Source: Lutibacter flavus (GTDB lineage: Bacteria; Bacteroidota; Bacteroidia; Flavobacteriales; Flavobacteriaceae). From it: DNA of 64,000 nt. Below are positions 19,479 through 27,534 of the stretch, piece after piece. The stretch is from NCBI RefSeq assembly GCF_900188355.1, contig NZ_FZNX01000002.1, positions 558,001 to 622,000 of the forward strand. Reading direction: 5' to 3'. The stretch's first letter is position 1. Every line of letters begins with the position of its first letter. The notes below the pieces were generated by a model that saw nothing but the letters and a program-made list of their open reading frames with translations, was not told the DNA's origin and made no database searches. Made by a program: the position numbers and the translations under genes.

Positions 19479-20793
19479 AATTTATTTATTTATAATTATT
19501 GGTGTTTTGGCTAGTTGTAATAAGCCAGCTGAGCACATAGAAGTATCTCCTGAACTTTTCCATATGTCAGTTGATAAGGTTATTAATATTATGATACATG
19601 ATATTTTTTCGCCTCCGGTAGCAAGTAGAGTATTTGCATATCCAAATATTGCAGCGTATGAAATTATAGTACAAAATAGTTCAGAATTTCAATCTTTAAA
19701 TGGAAAACTAAACGAATTTACACCTATTCCAAAACCGGAAGATTTAAAGGGAATTAATTTAGAACTATCGGCACTTATAGCCCATATGGAAATAAGTAAA
19801 AAATTAATTTTTTCTGAAGATAGAATTACGGTATTACAAGATAGTTTATATAATGAATGGAAAATTACCAATAAAGTTGAGTTTGAACAATCTAAGGACT
19901 ATGCCTTTGAGGTTATAAAGCATATTAAGGAATGGATGGATAAAGACAACTACAATCAAACTAGAACAATGCCTAAGTTTACCGTTGATACAGATGATCC
20001 ATCACGCTGGCAACCAACACCACCAACTTATATGGATGGTATTGAACCACATTGGAATAAAATTAGGCCCTTTTTATTAGATTCTGCTCAACAATTTAAA
20101 CCAGAATCACATCCGGAATTTTCCTTAGTGAAGGGGTCCAAATTCTATGAAGAATTAATGGAAGTTTATAATGTTAGTAAAGAAATTACCAAAACGGGTG
20201 ATGAATCTGAAGAGATTGCCATTGCAAGGTTTTGGGATTGTAATCCATTTGTATCCGTAACAAGAGGGCATTTTATGTTTGCTACAAAAAAAATATCTCC
20301 GGGTGCGCACTGGATTGGAATTACTAAAATAGCATCATTAAAAACAAATGCAAACGTTGAACAAACAGTAAATGCATACACAAAAACTTCAATTGCTATT
20401 GCAGATGCTTTTATAAGTTGTTGGGATGAGAAATTTAGAAGTAACCTTATTCGGCCTGAAACTGTTATAAATCAAAATATTGATCCAGATTGGTTGCCTA
20501 TTTTACAAACACCTCCTTTTCCGGAATATACAAGCGGACATTCAGTTGTTTCAGGGGCTGCATCTGTTATTTTAACTGAAATTTTTGGAGATAATTTCTA
20601 TTTTGAAGACGATACTGAAATACCTTTTGGTTTACCAGTTAGAAATTTTAAATCATTTTACAATGCATCAAGTGAAGCTGCAGTAAGCAGATTGTATGGA
20701 GGTATACATTACAGAGCAGCAATAGATAATGGTTTAGATCAAGGTAAAAAAGTTGGATATTTTGTAGCGAAAAAATTAAACCTTTCTAAATAA
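19459..20793 (+). CDS. PAP2-superfamily lipoprotein, vanadium-haloperoxidase type
   Basis: This 444-residue lipoprotein has Cys 20 in the lipobox (GVLASC). The three PAP2/vanadate-binding motifs are intact in its C-terminal half: K325-x6-R332-P, T358-SGH361, and S410-R-x5-H417-x5-D423. Such proteins are acid phosphatases or, with vanadate bound, haloperoxidases, and sequence alone does not separate them. Lipidation puts it in the periplasm or at the cell surface. It overlaps the last giant lipoprotein gene and is followed by a strong terminator, so it closes the susC-to-PAP2 block. A role in modifying or dephosphorylating an imported compound is possible but unproven. Confidence 0.9.
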   Translation: MKHLKTKIYLFIIIGVLASCNKPAEHIEVSPELFHMSVDKVINIMIHDIFSPPVASRVFAYPNIAAYEIIVQNSSEFQSLNGKLNEFTPIPKPEDLKGINLELSALIAHMEISKKLIFSEDRITVLQDSLYNEWKITNKVEFEQSKDYAFEVIKHIKEWMDKDNYNQTRTMPKFTVDTDDPSRWQPTPPTYMDGIEPHWNKIRPFLLDSAQQFKPESHPEFSLVKGSKFYEELMEVYNVSKEITKTGDESEEIAIARFWDCNPFVSVTRGHFMFATKKISPGAHWIGITKIASLKTNANVEQTVNAYTKTSIAIADAFISCWDEKFRSNLIRPETVINQNIDPDWLPILQTPPFPEYTSGHSVVSGAASVILTEIFGDNFYFEDDTEIPFGLPVRNFKSFYNASSEAAVSRLYGGIHYRAAIDNGLDQGKKVGYFVAKKLNLSK

Positions 20794-20817
20794 GGAAATA
20801 AAAACAGCTAATAAATT

Positions 20818-20855
20818 ATTAAAAAACCCCATTTTTAAAAATGGGGTTTTTTAAT
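20818..20855. terminator. Strong intrinsic terminator after the PAP2 gene
   Basis: A 38-bp perfect palindrome has the core AACCCCATTTTT / AAAAATGGGGTT with A and T runs on opposite sides. It ends the susC-PAP2 block and could also stop minus-strand transcription arriving from the two-component genes. Confidence 0.93.
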
Positions 20856-20902
20856 TTAAAATAACTTTTAAAGAATATATGTAGTAAGTTTTTTAAAGAA
20901 AT

Positions 20903-20916
20903 CGATAACGATTTCG
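20903..20916. promoter_or_regulatory. LacI-type operator B, orphan
   Basis: CGATAACGATTTCG differs from the locus consensus CGAAAWCGNTTTCG at one base. A longer inverted repeat GAAATCG-ATAA-CGATTTC overlaps it (20898-20915). No intact gene starts downstream: the plus strand holds only an 18-codon ORF at 21013, and the minus strand is the 3' side of a response-regulator gene. Confidence 0.65.
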
Positions 20917-21012
20917 GGTAATTATACTGCACATTTGTGAATTTCAGTGTCATAAAAAAATCAAAAACTTATAACTTAGAGTGTTCAATAATTTAAACTG
21001 TATTTGCTTATT

Positions 21013-21069
21013 ATGAAAAATCTATATTTAAAGATCAAACTGTTTTATTACAGCCATATCAATCAATAA
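21013..21069 (+). pseudogene. Possible truncated gene start behind orphan operator
   Basis: A short ORF, MKNLYLKIKLFYYSHINQ, lies 97 bp downstream of operator B. The LKIKL core resembles the start of the SusC-like protein (HLKIKLSIFLF). It may be the remnant of a deleted receptor gene. The match is short, so chance is possible. Confidence 0.25.
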
Positions 21070-21086
21070 TTTTTTCTTTAAAATAG

Positions 21087-21770
21087 TTATTTGTTTATTA
21101 ATTTAAAACCTTGGTTGTGAATATTTACAATTTTAATTGTAGGATCATTTTTTAATAGTTTTCTTAGTCGTGTTACAAATACATTTAAACTTTTTCTATT
21201 GAAATAATCATTTTTACCCCAAATGGTAGTTAAAATATCTTTGTGTTTACAAATGTGATTTTTATTTTTTAGTAAATACACCAAAAGTTCACTTTCTCGT
21301 GAGGTTAGTTGCCAATTTTCATTTTCAAAACATAACTCAAAGTCAAGAGGATTATAGGTATATAAGCCAATTTTATAAAGTTCTTTTTGGGAGGTGTTTT
21401 TTTTAGCTAAAATATAAAGCAAATTATTTAACCTAACTACAAGTTCTTCTTCATCAATTGGTTTTCTAATATAATCTACAGCCCCTAAAGAAAAACCTTT
21501 TAAAACATCAATTTTTAAAGATCTGGCTGTTAAAAATAAAAACGGAATTGAACTATTTTTTTGATTGATATTTTCGGCCAAATTAAAGCCATCCATATCG
21601 GGCATCATAACATCTAGTATGCACAAATCGAATTGGTGTTCTTCAAGTATTTTTAATGCATTATTTCCATTTTTCACCCAAACAATTGAAAATTTTTTCA
21701 TTTTTAAATATTCACTAAGTAAATATCCTAATGAAGCATCATCTTCAACTAAAAGCAGTTTATATTCCAT
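21087..21770 (-). CDS. OmpR/PhoB-type response regulator
   Basis: This 227-residue regulator has a receiver domain at 1-120, with the acidic pair ED at 10-11, phospho-acceptor Asp 53 (CILDVMMPDMDG), Thr in FLTA and Lys in RKP. A winged-helix DNA-binding domain follows at about 130-227 (LTSRESELLVYLL, VFVTRLRKLL). It is encoded 7 bp after its cognate kinase and resembles the RprY class of Bacteroidota. Its place inside the sugar locus is unusual because LacI operators already control the neighbours. It may regulate the same genes or be an unrelated insertion. Confidence 0.95.
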   Translation of the reverse strand: MEYKLLLVEDDASLGYLLSEYLKMKKFSIVWVKNGNNALKILEEHQFDLCILDVMMPDMDGFNLAENINQKNSSIPFLFLTARSLKIDVLKGFSLGAVDYIRKPIDEEELVVRLNNLLYILAKKNTSQKELYKIGLYTYNPLDFELCFENENWQLTSRESELLVYLLKNKNHICKHKDILTTIWGKNDYFNRKSLNVFVTRLRKLLKNDPTIKIVNIHNQGFKLINK

Positions 21771-21777
21771 AACTTAT

Positions 21778-23049
21778 TTAGGTTTTAACCAATGGTAATT
21801 TAATTGTAATTGTGGTTCCTTTTTGCAATTCACTTTCTAAATCAATTGTTCCTTTATGCAACGTTACAATTTTTTTTACATAATTTAAACCCAATCCATA
21901 TCCCTTTACTGTATATAAATCGCCAGAAGAAACTCTAAAATGTTTTTTAAAAATATTCTGTTGATCCTTTTTATGAATACCTATACCATTATCTTTAATA
22001 GAGATATGTAGTTTGTTGTTTTTTTGCTCACTTTGGAGTACTATTTTTGATGAAGCAGATTTGTATTTTTTTGCATTATCTAATAAATTATTAATTGCAT
22101 TTATTAAATGCATTAGTTCACAATTTAAAGTATAAGGTTTATCTGTAATTTGGTAGGTAAATGTTACATCTTCCATTTTTGAAATAGCACTAAATTCTTC
22201 GCATAATTTTTTTAAATGAGGAGTGAAAGCTGTTTTAGTAAATTGTAAGGCATTACTTTTTTTATCTAAACTTGATAATTGAAGTACTTTATCTATATGT
22301 TCTTTTAAGCGATTGTTTTGGTTTCTAATAATTTCTATATAGATTTTATTTTTTTCATTTTCTTGTTGTTGTAACATTTTTGTTGCCAAACCAATTGAAA
22401 AAACGGGAGTTTTAAGTTCATGCGTAAGATTATTTATAAAATCATTAGTCATTGTAATAATGCCTTGATGCCAATAAAGCGATTTTAAAACCCAAGCAAC
22501 CATAAAAATAATGGATACTAAAAATATAAAACTGGGTATATTTAAGCTGTTTAGCTGAAATAAAAAATACTCATTAATTTTGTTGAATTGTAATTCTAAA
22601 CCTACATTTTTATCTGCTAAATTTGGGAGGTATCCAAATAAATCGATTGTGTATTTTTTTAATTTGGCATCATTTTCTTTATAGCTTTTAGATTGTAATT
22701 TTAATTCAGACTCCCTAACATAAAGCTTATATGAGAAATCGGTTTTAATTCCATTTTCTAAAAGCCGATCTTCTAAAAAACTATGTAAAAAATAAATAGA
22801 TGCATTTTTTAAACTATCTAATTCTGTATCAAAATAAGTATCATCATTGGTAATTGCTTTTCCCAATAAAAAAGTGAGCTTATTATTATCAGCTAAATCA
22901 GATTTAATGGTTTTAATGGTTTTTCCAATATTTTGATTAAACCGAACTTGAGCCAGATTCAAACCAATTTTCAGGTAGTTGTATTGAATAACAATTAACC
23001 CAATTATTGAAACCATAAAAATGATGATATAAATACTCTTTTTTTTCAA
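21778..23049 (-). CDS. Membrane sensor histidine kinase
   Basis: This 423-residue kinase has transmembrane segments at about 5-24 and 172-191 flanking a periplasmic sensor of about 145 residues. A HisKA dimerisation domain with phospho-acceptor His 210 (NNLTHELKTP) follows, then a HATPase_c domain with the N box (NLLDNAKKY), DNGIGI and GYGLGL motifs. It has no HAMP domain: the kinase core follows the second membrane segment directly, as in the RprX class. It phosphorylates the OmpR-type regulator encoded just downstream. The stimulus is unknown. Confidence 0.95.
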   Translation of the reverse strand: MKKKSIYIIIFMVSIIGLIVIQYNYLKIGLNLAQVRFNQNIGKTIKTIKSDLADNNKLTFLLGKAITNDDTYFDTELDSLKNASIYFLHSFLEDRLLENGIKTDFSYKLYVRESELKLQSKSYKENDAKLKKYTIDLFGYLPNLADKNVGLELQFNKINEYFLFQLNSLNIPSFIFLVSIIFMVAWVLKSLYWHQGIITMTNDFINNLTHELKTPVFSIGLATKMLQQQENEKNKIYIEIIRNQNNRLKEHIDKVLQLSSLDKKSNALQFTKTAFTPHLKKLCEEFSAISKMEDVTFTYQITDKPYTLNCELMHLINAINNLLDNAKKYKSASSKIVLQSEQKNNKLHISIKDNGIGIHKKDQQNIFKKHFRVSSGDLYTVKGYGLGLNYVKKIVTLHKGTIDLESELQKGTTITIKLPLVKT

Positions 23050-23318
23050 ATTTTAGATTATAATTTAGACAAGGAAAAAATTAATTACTTTTTGAAATTT
23101 GCAGGCCTTATTTAAAGTTAAAGATATGTAAATATAATTTTATGAAGTTTAAAAAAGAGAAGCTTTTATGTTGTGGACAAGAGAAATATTCAAAAATTAG
23201 CTTTTCAAAATCTTTTTTAATCTTTTATTAATATCATTAACTTTTTATTAATCTTTTTTATTTTTTATTGAATTTTTGATACTTTTAAAACGGTAGTTTT
23301 GACAAAAGATAAAAACTT

Positions 23319-23762
23319 ATGAATTCAAAAAACACAACTTTTAAATCACTTTATATAACTATTGGTTTTGTTTTTTTTGTTTTTGGAATATTGAAATTTT
23401 TTCCAAGTTTAAGTCCGGCTGAACAATTGGCTGAGCAAACAATTAATAAAATTACATTTGGGTTAGTAAGTGGAAAATTCGCGCTATTTTCATTAGCAAT
23501 TATGGAATCACTATTAGGTATTGCTTTCATATTTCAACTTAAGAAAATGGTAATCATTCACTTTGCACTTTTTCATATGTTTTGTACATTTTTACCATTT
23601 ATTTTTTTTCCAGAACTGACTTTTAATTCTTCCTCAACATCATTTTCAATTGTGGGTCAGTATATCGTCAAAAATATTATTATAATAAGTGTCCTTCTAA
23701 ATTTAAGATTAGCTTATAAAGCTAATTTCAAAACAGATTTAGTGATTTCGGGATCTGATTAG
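23319..23762 (+). CDS. Small DoxX-like integral membrane protein
   Basis: This 147-residue protein has four hydrophobic segments (about 10-28, 49-72, 78-97, 112-132), as in the DoxX/DoxD-like family of four-helix membrane proteins. The early GFVFFVFGILKFFP segment fits the family. A -7 box TAGTTTTG (23294-23301) lies 17 bp upstream, with a possible TTG 23 bp before it. It stands alone between the histidine kinase and the GH65 gene. No substrate or partner can be assigned, and some members of the family are linked to redox or thiol metabolism. Confidence 0.75.
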   Translation: MNSKNTTFKSLYITIGFVFFVFGILKFFPSLSPAEQLAEQTINKITFGLVSGKFALFSLAIMESLLGIAFIFQLKKMVIIHFALFHMFCTFLPFIFFPELTFNSSSTSFSIVGQYIVKNIIIISVLLNLRLAYKANFKTDLVISGSD

Positions 23763-24118
23763 CAATATATCGCTTTAATATATTTAGAATTAACTTTTAT
23801 AAGTTGCTTTTAATTTTATAGTCGTTTTATAAAAAGAATTTAAGTTGGATTAACTTATAATTACGCAGTTTTTTTTCTACTAATTTTACGTGTATTTAAA
23901 ATAGCAAATGAAGTGACAGTTGTACTTTTATTAGAATTTGTTTTTATTAAAATAGCATTGTATAAAAATATGTAGACAAAATCGAAATCGTTTTCGGTTT
24001 TGTTTAAACAAGTAAAAGTTCAATATCTATAATTATCTTTTATATTCCCGTAAATTAGTAAATAAAGAATCATCTATTAATTTTATAGCATGGTTAAAAC
24101 TTTAAAATATTCAAAAAA
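23763..24118 (+). promoter_or_regulatory. GH65 upstream region
   Basis: This 356-bp AT-rich region has no ORF of note. It contains LacI-type operator C (23983-23996), 122 bp before the GH65 start codon. I could not place a convincing -7 box. Confidence 0.55.
23983..23996. promoter_or_regulatory. LacI-type operator C (GH65 gene)
   Basis: CGAAATCGTTTTCG, identical to operator D1 in front of the MFS-trehalase operon, with AAAA / TTTT extensions on both sides. Confidence 0.85.
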
Positions 24119-26149
24119 ATGAAAAACTGTTTACATCTAATTCTTTTGCTACTTTCTACTTCAATAATTGGTCAAAATGATGCTTGGAATATATCAACAA
24201 CAAATAGTGAAAACTATACAGGAATAGTTGTTGCTAATGGCCGAATTGGATTGTTACCTTCAGAAAAACCTTTTGAAGTTGAACACATTATTTTAAACAA
24301 TGTTTTTGATAAAGCATCTCCATTAGGTGTTAGTAAAATTTTATTAGGAATGAATTTTGGAAATCTTGAAGTTGAAATTGATGGTGAGAAAATTACAGAA
24401 GAATTAATGAGTAATTGGAAACAAACCTTAAATATGAAAGAAGCTTCATTTACAACTTCGTTCACCTTTAAGGATAAAGCTGAGGTTTCTTATACAATTT
24501 ATGCACTTCGAAATGTGCCATATGCTGGATATATTGATGTCAAAATTCAGGCTAAAAAAACTATAAAAACCAAAGTAACAGGTAAAATTATTACACCAGC
24601 GGAGTATCAAAATCCAATGAGTACGTTTAGAGTTTTAAAGGATTTGGAAACCACAATGCCAATTCTTCAAACTGTTGCAAAAAGCCGATTGGGTAGGCAT
24701 ACAGTAGGTACTTCAGCAACATTTATTTGGCATGATATAAATTCTTCAAGAATAGATCAACGTCCGGAATTAATTCATAATAAAGTTTCTGGATATGATA
24801 ACAGATTGTCTTTTGAAAAAGAAATTAAAAAAGAATCTTCACTTGATTTTGCTTGGACTGCGGCTCAATGTTCAACTCAAGATTTTTTTGATCCACAATC
24901 TGAATCAGAACGATTTGTAATTTTTAATTTGTTAACTCCAAAAGAAGACTTGTTAAAACAGCACAAATCACTTTGGGAATCGCTTTGGGAAGGAGATATT
25001 ATTATTGAAGGAGATTTACAATCCCAACAAGATATTCGTTTAGGATTGTATCATTTATATTCTTTTGGGAGAGGCGATTCAGATTTAAGTATTTCACCAA
25101 TGGGATTATCTTCTCAAGGATATAACGGTCATATTTTTTGGGATACAGAATTGTGGATGTATCCTCCACTGTTGGTTTTAAACCAAGATATTGCCAGATC
25201 TTTAGTAAACTATCGATCAGATCGATTGGAGATTGCAAAAAAGAAAGCACTAAATTTTGGATTTAAAGGTGCAATGTTTCCTTGGGAAAGCGATGATACA
25301 GGAGAAGAAGCTACACCAGCTTGGGCCTTAACAGGGACATTTGAACATCATATTACAGCAGACGTCGCAATTGCTTTTTGGAATTATTACAGAGTTACTA
25401 AAAATAAACAATGGTTAGCAGAAAGAGGATATCCTATTTTAAAGGAAGTTGCAGATTACTGGGTGAGTCGTGTTACAAAAAATAATGATGGAAGTTATTC
25501 TATAAAAAATGTTGTTGGGGCTAATGAATTTGCTCAAAATATTGATGATAATGCGTTTACAAACGGATCGGCAATAACTGCATTGCAATTTGCCCAATTG
25601 GCAGCAAAAGAATTAGGGATTGCGATAAATCCAAATTGGAAAAAAGTTGGAGATAATATTATAATTCACAAATTTCCTGATGGAACTACAAAAGAGAATA
25701 GCACTTATAATGGTGAAATTATTAAACAAGCCGATGTTAACTTATTAGCTTACCCATTAAATATTGTAAGTGATAAAGAAACCTTGTTAAAAGATTTAAA
25801 TTATTACGAAGCTAAATTAGCTGAAGAAGGTCCGGCAATGGGAAAATCTGTTTTTTCAGTAATTTACGCCAGATTAGGAGATGCTGAAAATGCTTTTCGA
25901 TTATTTAAACAAAGTTATGAGCCTAATAAACGACCACCTTTTGGAGCACTTTCGGAGGCTGCAACAAGTAATAATCCTTATTTTGTGACGGGTGCAGGAG
26001 GTATGCTACAAACTGTTTTATTTGGTTTTGGAGGATTGCATATTACTGAAGATGGAATTATTCAAAAAAATCCAATCTTGCCTAAACAATGGAAATCCTT
26101 AACTATTACAGGAGTGGGAAATAATAAGAAAACTTATATAGTTAAATAA
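24119..26149 (+). CDS. Exported GH65 glycoside hydrolase (kojibiose hydrolase-like alpha-glucosidase)
   Basis: This 676-residue protein has a signal peptide (MKNCLHLILLLLSTSIIGQ), an N-terminal beta-sandwich and the (alpha/alpha)6 barrel of GH65. Motifs include FWDTELWMYPPLL at 340-352 and GANEFAQNIDDNAFTN at 467-482, where E470 is the expected general acid. SEAATSNNPYFVTGAGG begins at 612, where E613 is the candidate general base found in GH65 hydrolases; phosphorylases use phosphate there instead. The protein is exported, where free phosphate use would make little sense, so a hydrolase is favoured. Its closest known type appears to be the flavobacterial alpha-1,2-glucosidase (kojibiose hydrolase), but trehalose or glucosyl-galactose substrates are not excluded. 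LacI-type operator C lies upstream. Confidence 0.9.
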   Translation: MKNCLHLILLLLSTSIIGQNDAWNISTTNSENYTGIVVANGRIGLLPSEKPFEVEHIILNNVFDKASPLGVSKILLGMNFGNLEVEIDGEKITEELMSNWKQTLNMKEASFTTSFTFKDKAEVSYTIYALRNVPYAGYIDVKIQAKKTIKTKVTGKIITPAEYQNPMSTFRVLKDLETTMPILQTVAKSRLGRHTVGTSATFIWHDINSSRIDQRPELIHNKVSGYDNRLSFEKEIKKESSLDFAWTAAQCSTQDFFDPQSESERFVIFNLLTPKEDLLKQHKSLWESLWEGDIIIEGDLQSQQDIRLGLYHLYSFGRGDSDLSISPMGLSSQGYNGHIFWDTELWMYPPLLVLNQDIARSLVNYRSDRLEIAKKKALNFGFKGAMFPWESDDTGEEATPAWALTGTFEHHITADVAIAFWNYYRVTKNKQWLAERGYPILKEVADYWVSRVTKNNDGSYSIKNVVGANEFAQNIDDNAFTNGSAITALQFAQLAAKELGIAINPNWKKVGDNIIIHKFPDGTTKENSTYNGEIIKQADVNLLAYPLNIVSDKETLLKDLNYYEAKLAEEGPAMGKSVFSVIYARLGDAENAFRLFKQSYEPNKRPPFGALSEAATSNNPYFVTGAGGMLQTVLFGFGGLHITEDGIIQKNPILPKQWKSLTITGVGNNKKTYIVK

Positions 26150-26181
26150 GATACTGATTTAAAAGTGAGTTTCAATAATAC

Positions 26182-26219
26182 TGAGTCTGTAGAATTTTTT
26201 AAATATTTCGACAGGCTCA
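26182..26219. repeat. Imperfect inverted repeat between convergent genes
   Basis: The arms are TGAGTCTGTAGAA (26182-26194) and TTCGACAGGCTCA (26207-26219), which pair with two mismatches around a 12-nt loop. The right arm resembles the TTCGACARGCTCA element found as a dispersed repeat in many bacterial genomes. It may act as a weak terminator between the GH65 and lacI-2 genes. Confidence 0.6.
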
Positions 26220-26245
26220 ATATGATAGGATATACTTTTTTCAAA

Positions 26246-27265
26246 TTAAGAAGAATTTCTTATTACTAAAGAAGTAGGTAAAACACAAGTTTGAAATGAA
26301 TAAGGGATCCCTTTATTTATACATTTTATTTCTTCAATTAAAATTTTTGTAGACTTTTTACCCATTTTAAAACCAGGTTGAGTAACTGATGATAAACTTG
26401 GAGTTATAACTGACGACATAAACCAATTACTAAAGCCAAATAAGGCAATATCCTCGGGGATTTTTATGTCATTTTCTTTTAAATATTTAAGAATTCCAAC
26501 AGCTACAACATCAGTAATTGTAAAAACGGCATCAATATCGTTGTGTTCCTCCAGCATTTTTTTAGCATTATTATAACCATCATTAAAATCATCATTATTA
26601 TCACATATATATACTAATTTTGGATCAAATGGAATACCATGGTCTACTAGAGCTTTTCTATAGCCTAAAAACCGGTCTATTGAAATTTGTGGATTTAAGG
26701 ATCCTCTAAAATGAGCAATTCGTTTATATCCTTTTTCAATTAAATAGCTAACAGCATTATATGCAGCTAATTTATCGTCAATTACAACTTTAGAGCATTC
26801 AACAAGTTTGGCAATTTTATCAAACATTACAATTGGAATCTTTTTTTGTAAAATGGCATTAATATGATCAAAATTAGGAGTGTCATTAGAAAGAGAAATT
26901 AAGATACCATCAACTCTTTTTTGTTGCAAAAGAATAAGCTGTTTTTTTTCCAATTGATAGTTTTCATTCGATTGTAATGTAATCACCAAATACCCGTGTT
27001 TTTTTGCTTCTTTAATAATACCATCCATAACTTCAGAAAAAAAGTGATGTACAATTGCCGGAATAATTACCCCAAGTGTTTTGGTTTGTTGTGTTCTTAA
27101 ATTTACAGCAACTGTATTTGGAATGTAATTCATTTTTTTAGCCATTTTTAAAACAGCTTTTTTTGTAGAAGAACTTACATCACTGTAGCCTTTTAAAGCT
27201 TTTGAAACTGTTGCAACAGAAATATTTAATTCATGAGCAATATCTTTTAAAGTAGTAGGTTTCAT
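26246..27265 (-). CDS. LacI-family transcriptional regulator (LacI-2)
   Basis: This 339-residue paralogue of the regulator at 2583-3605 has an HTH at 4-24 (TTLKDIAHELNISVATVSKA), the same KGYSDVS follow-on, a hinge (PNTVAVNLRT) and a sugar-binding-type effector domain. It reads away from the MFS-trehalase operon. Tandem operators with the same 21-bp spacing as the lacI-1 pair lie upstream, as does a minus-strand -7 box TAATTTTG (27407-27400), so autoregulation and repression of the divergent operon are likely. Because the two LacI recognition helices are almost identical, cross-regulation of all seven operators should be expected. The effectors may differ. Confidence 0.95.
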   Translation of the reverse strand: MKPTTLKDIAHELNISVATVSKALKGYSDVSSSTKKAVLKMAKKMNYIPNTVAVNLRTQQTKTLGVIIPAIVHHFFSEVMDGIIKEAKKHGYLVITLQSNENYQLEKKQLILLQQKRVDGILISLSNDTPNFDHINAILQKKIPIVMFDKIAKLVECSKVVIDDKLAAYNAVSYLIEKGYKRIAHFRGSLNPQISIDRFLGYRKALVDHGIPFDPKLVYICDNNDDFNDGYNNAKKMLEEHNDIDAVFTITDVVAVGILKYLKENDIKIPEDIALFGFSNWFMSSVITPSLSSVTQPGFKMGKKSTKILIEEIKCINKGIPYSFQTCVLPTSLVIRNSS

Positions 27266-27360
27266 TTAAGATGATTTTTTTTTAAAGTTATTTAATTTAT
27301 TTGAATTCTTCCGTTTCATTAAACTAAATTCACATTATTATTTTTTGTTTAAAGGGATTC

Positions 27361-27374
27361 CGAAATCGTTTTCG
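27361..27374. promoter_or_regulatory. LacI-type operator D1
   Basis: CGAAATCGTTTTCG, identical to operator C. Its centre is 21 bp from D2, the same spacing as A1-A2. Confidence 0.86.
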
Positions 27375-27381
27375 CTTCTTT

Positions 27382-27395
27382 CGAAATCGATTTAG
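27382..27395. promoter_or_regulatory. LacI-type operator D2
   Basis: CGAAATCGATTTAG, one mismatch from the palindrome. It lies directly downstream of the minus-strand box TAATTTTG (27407-27400), so binding would cover the lacI-2 transcription start. Confidence 0.8.
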
Positions 27396-27399
27396 ATTG

Positions 27400-27407
27400 C
27401 AAAATTA
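27400..27407 (-). promoter_or_regulatory. Putative -7 box of the lacI-2 promoter
   Basis: TAATTTTG on the minus strand matches TAnnTTTG. It stands 10 bp closer to its operator pair than the equivalent box of lacI-1, which is about one helical turn. No clear -33 element. Confidence 0.45.
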
Positions 27408-27534
27408 AGCTCAATAGGATTATTACATTTACATTAGGATAATCAAAAAAATAAGTTGATGGTAAAACCTTTTTGGGTGGTTAGTTTTTAGGAAGAGAAG
27501 TGAAGTGCTCTATAGCTATAATTTTAACCTTTCC

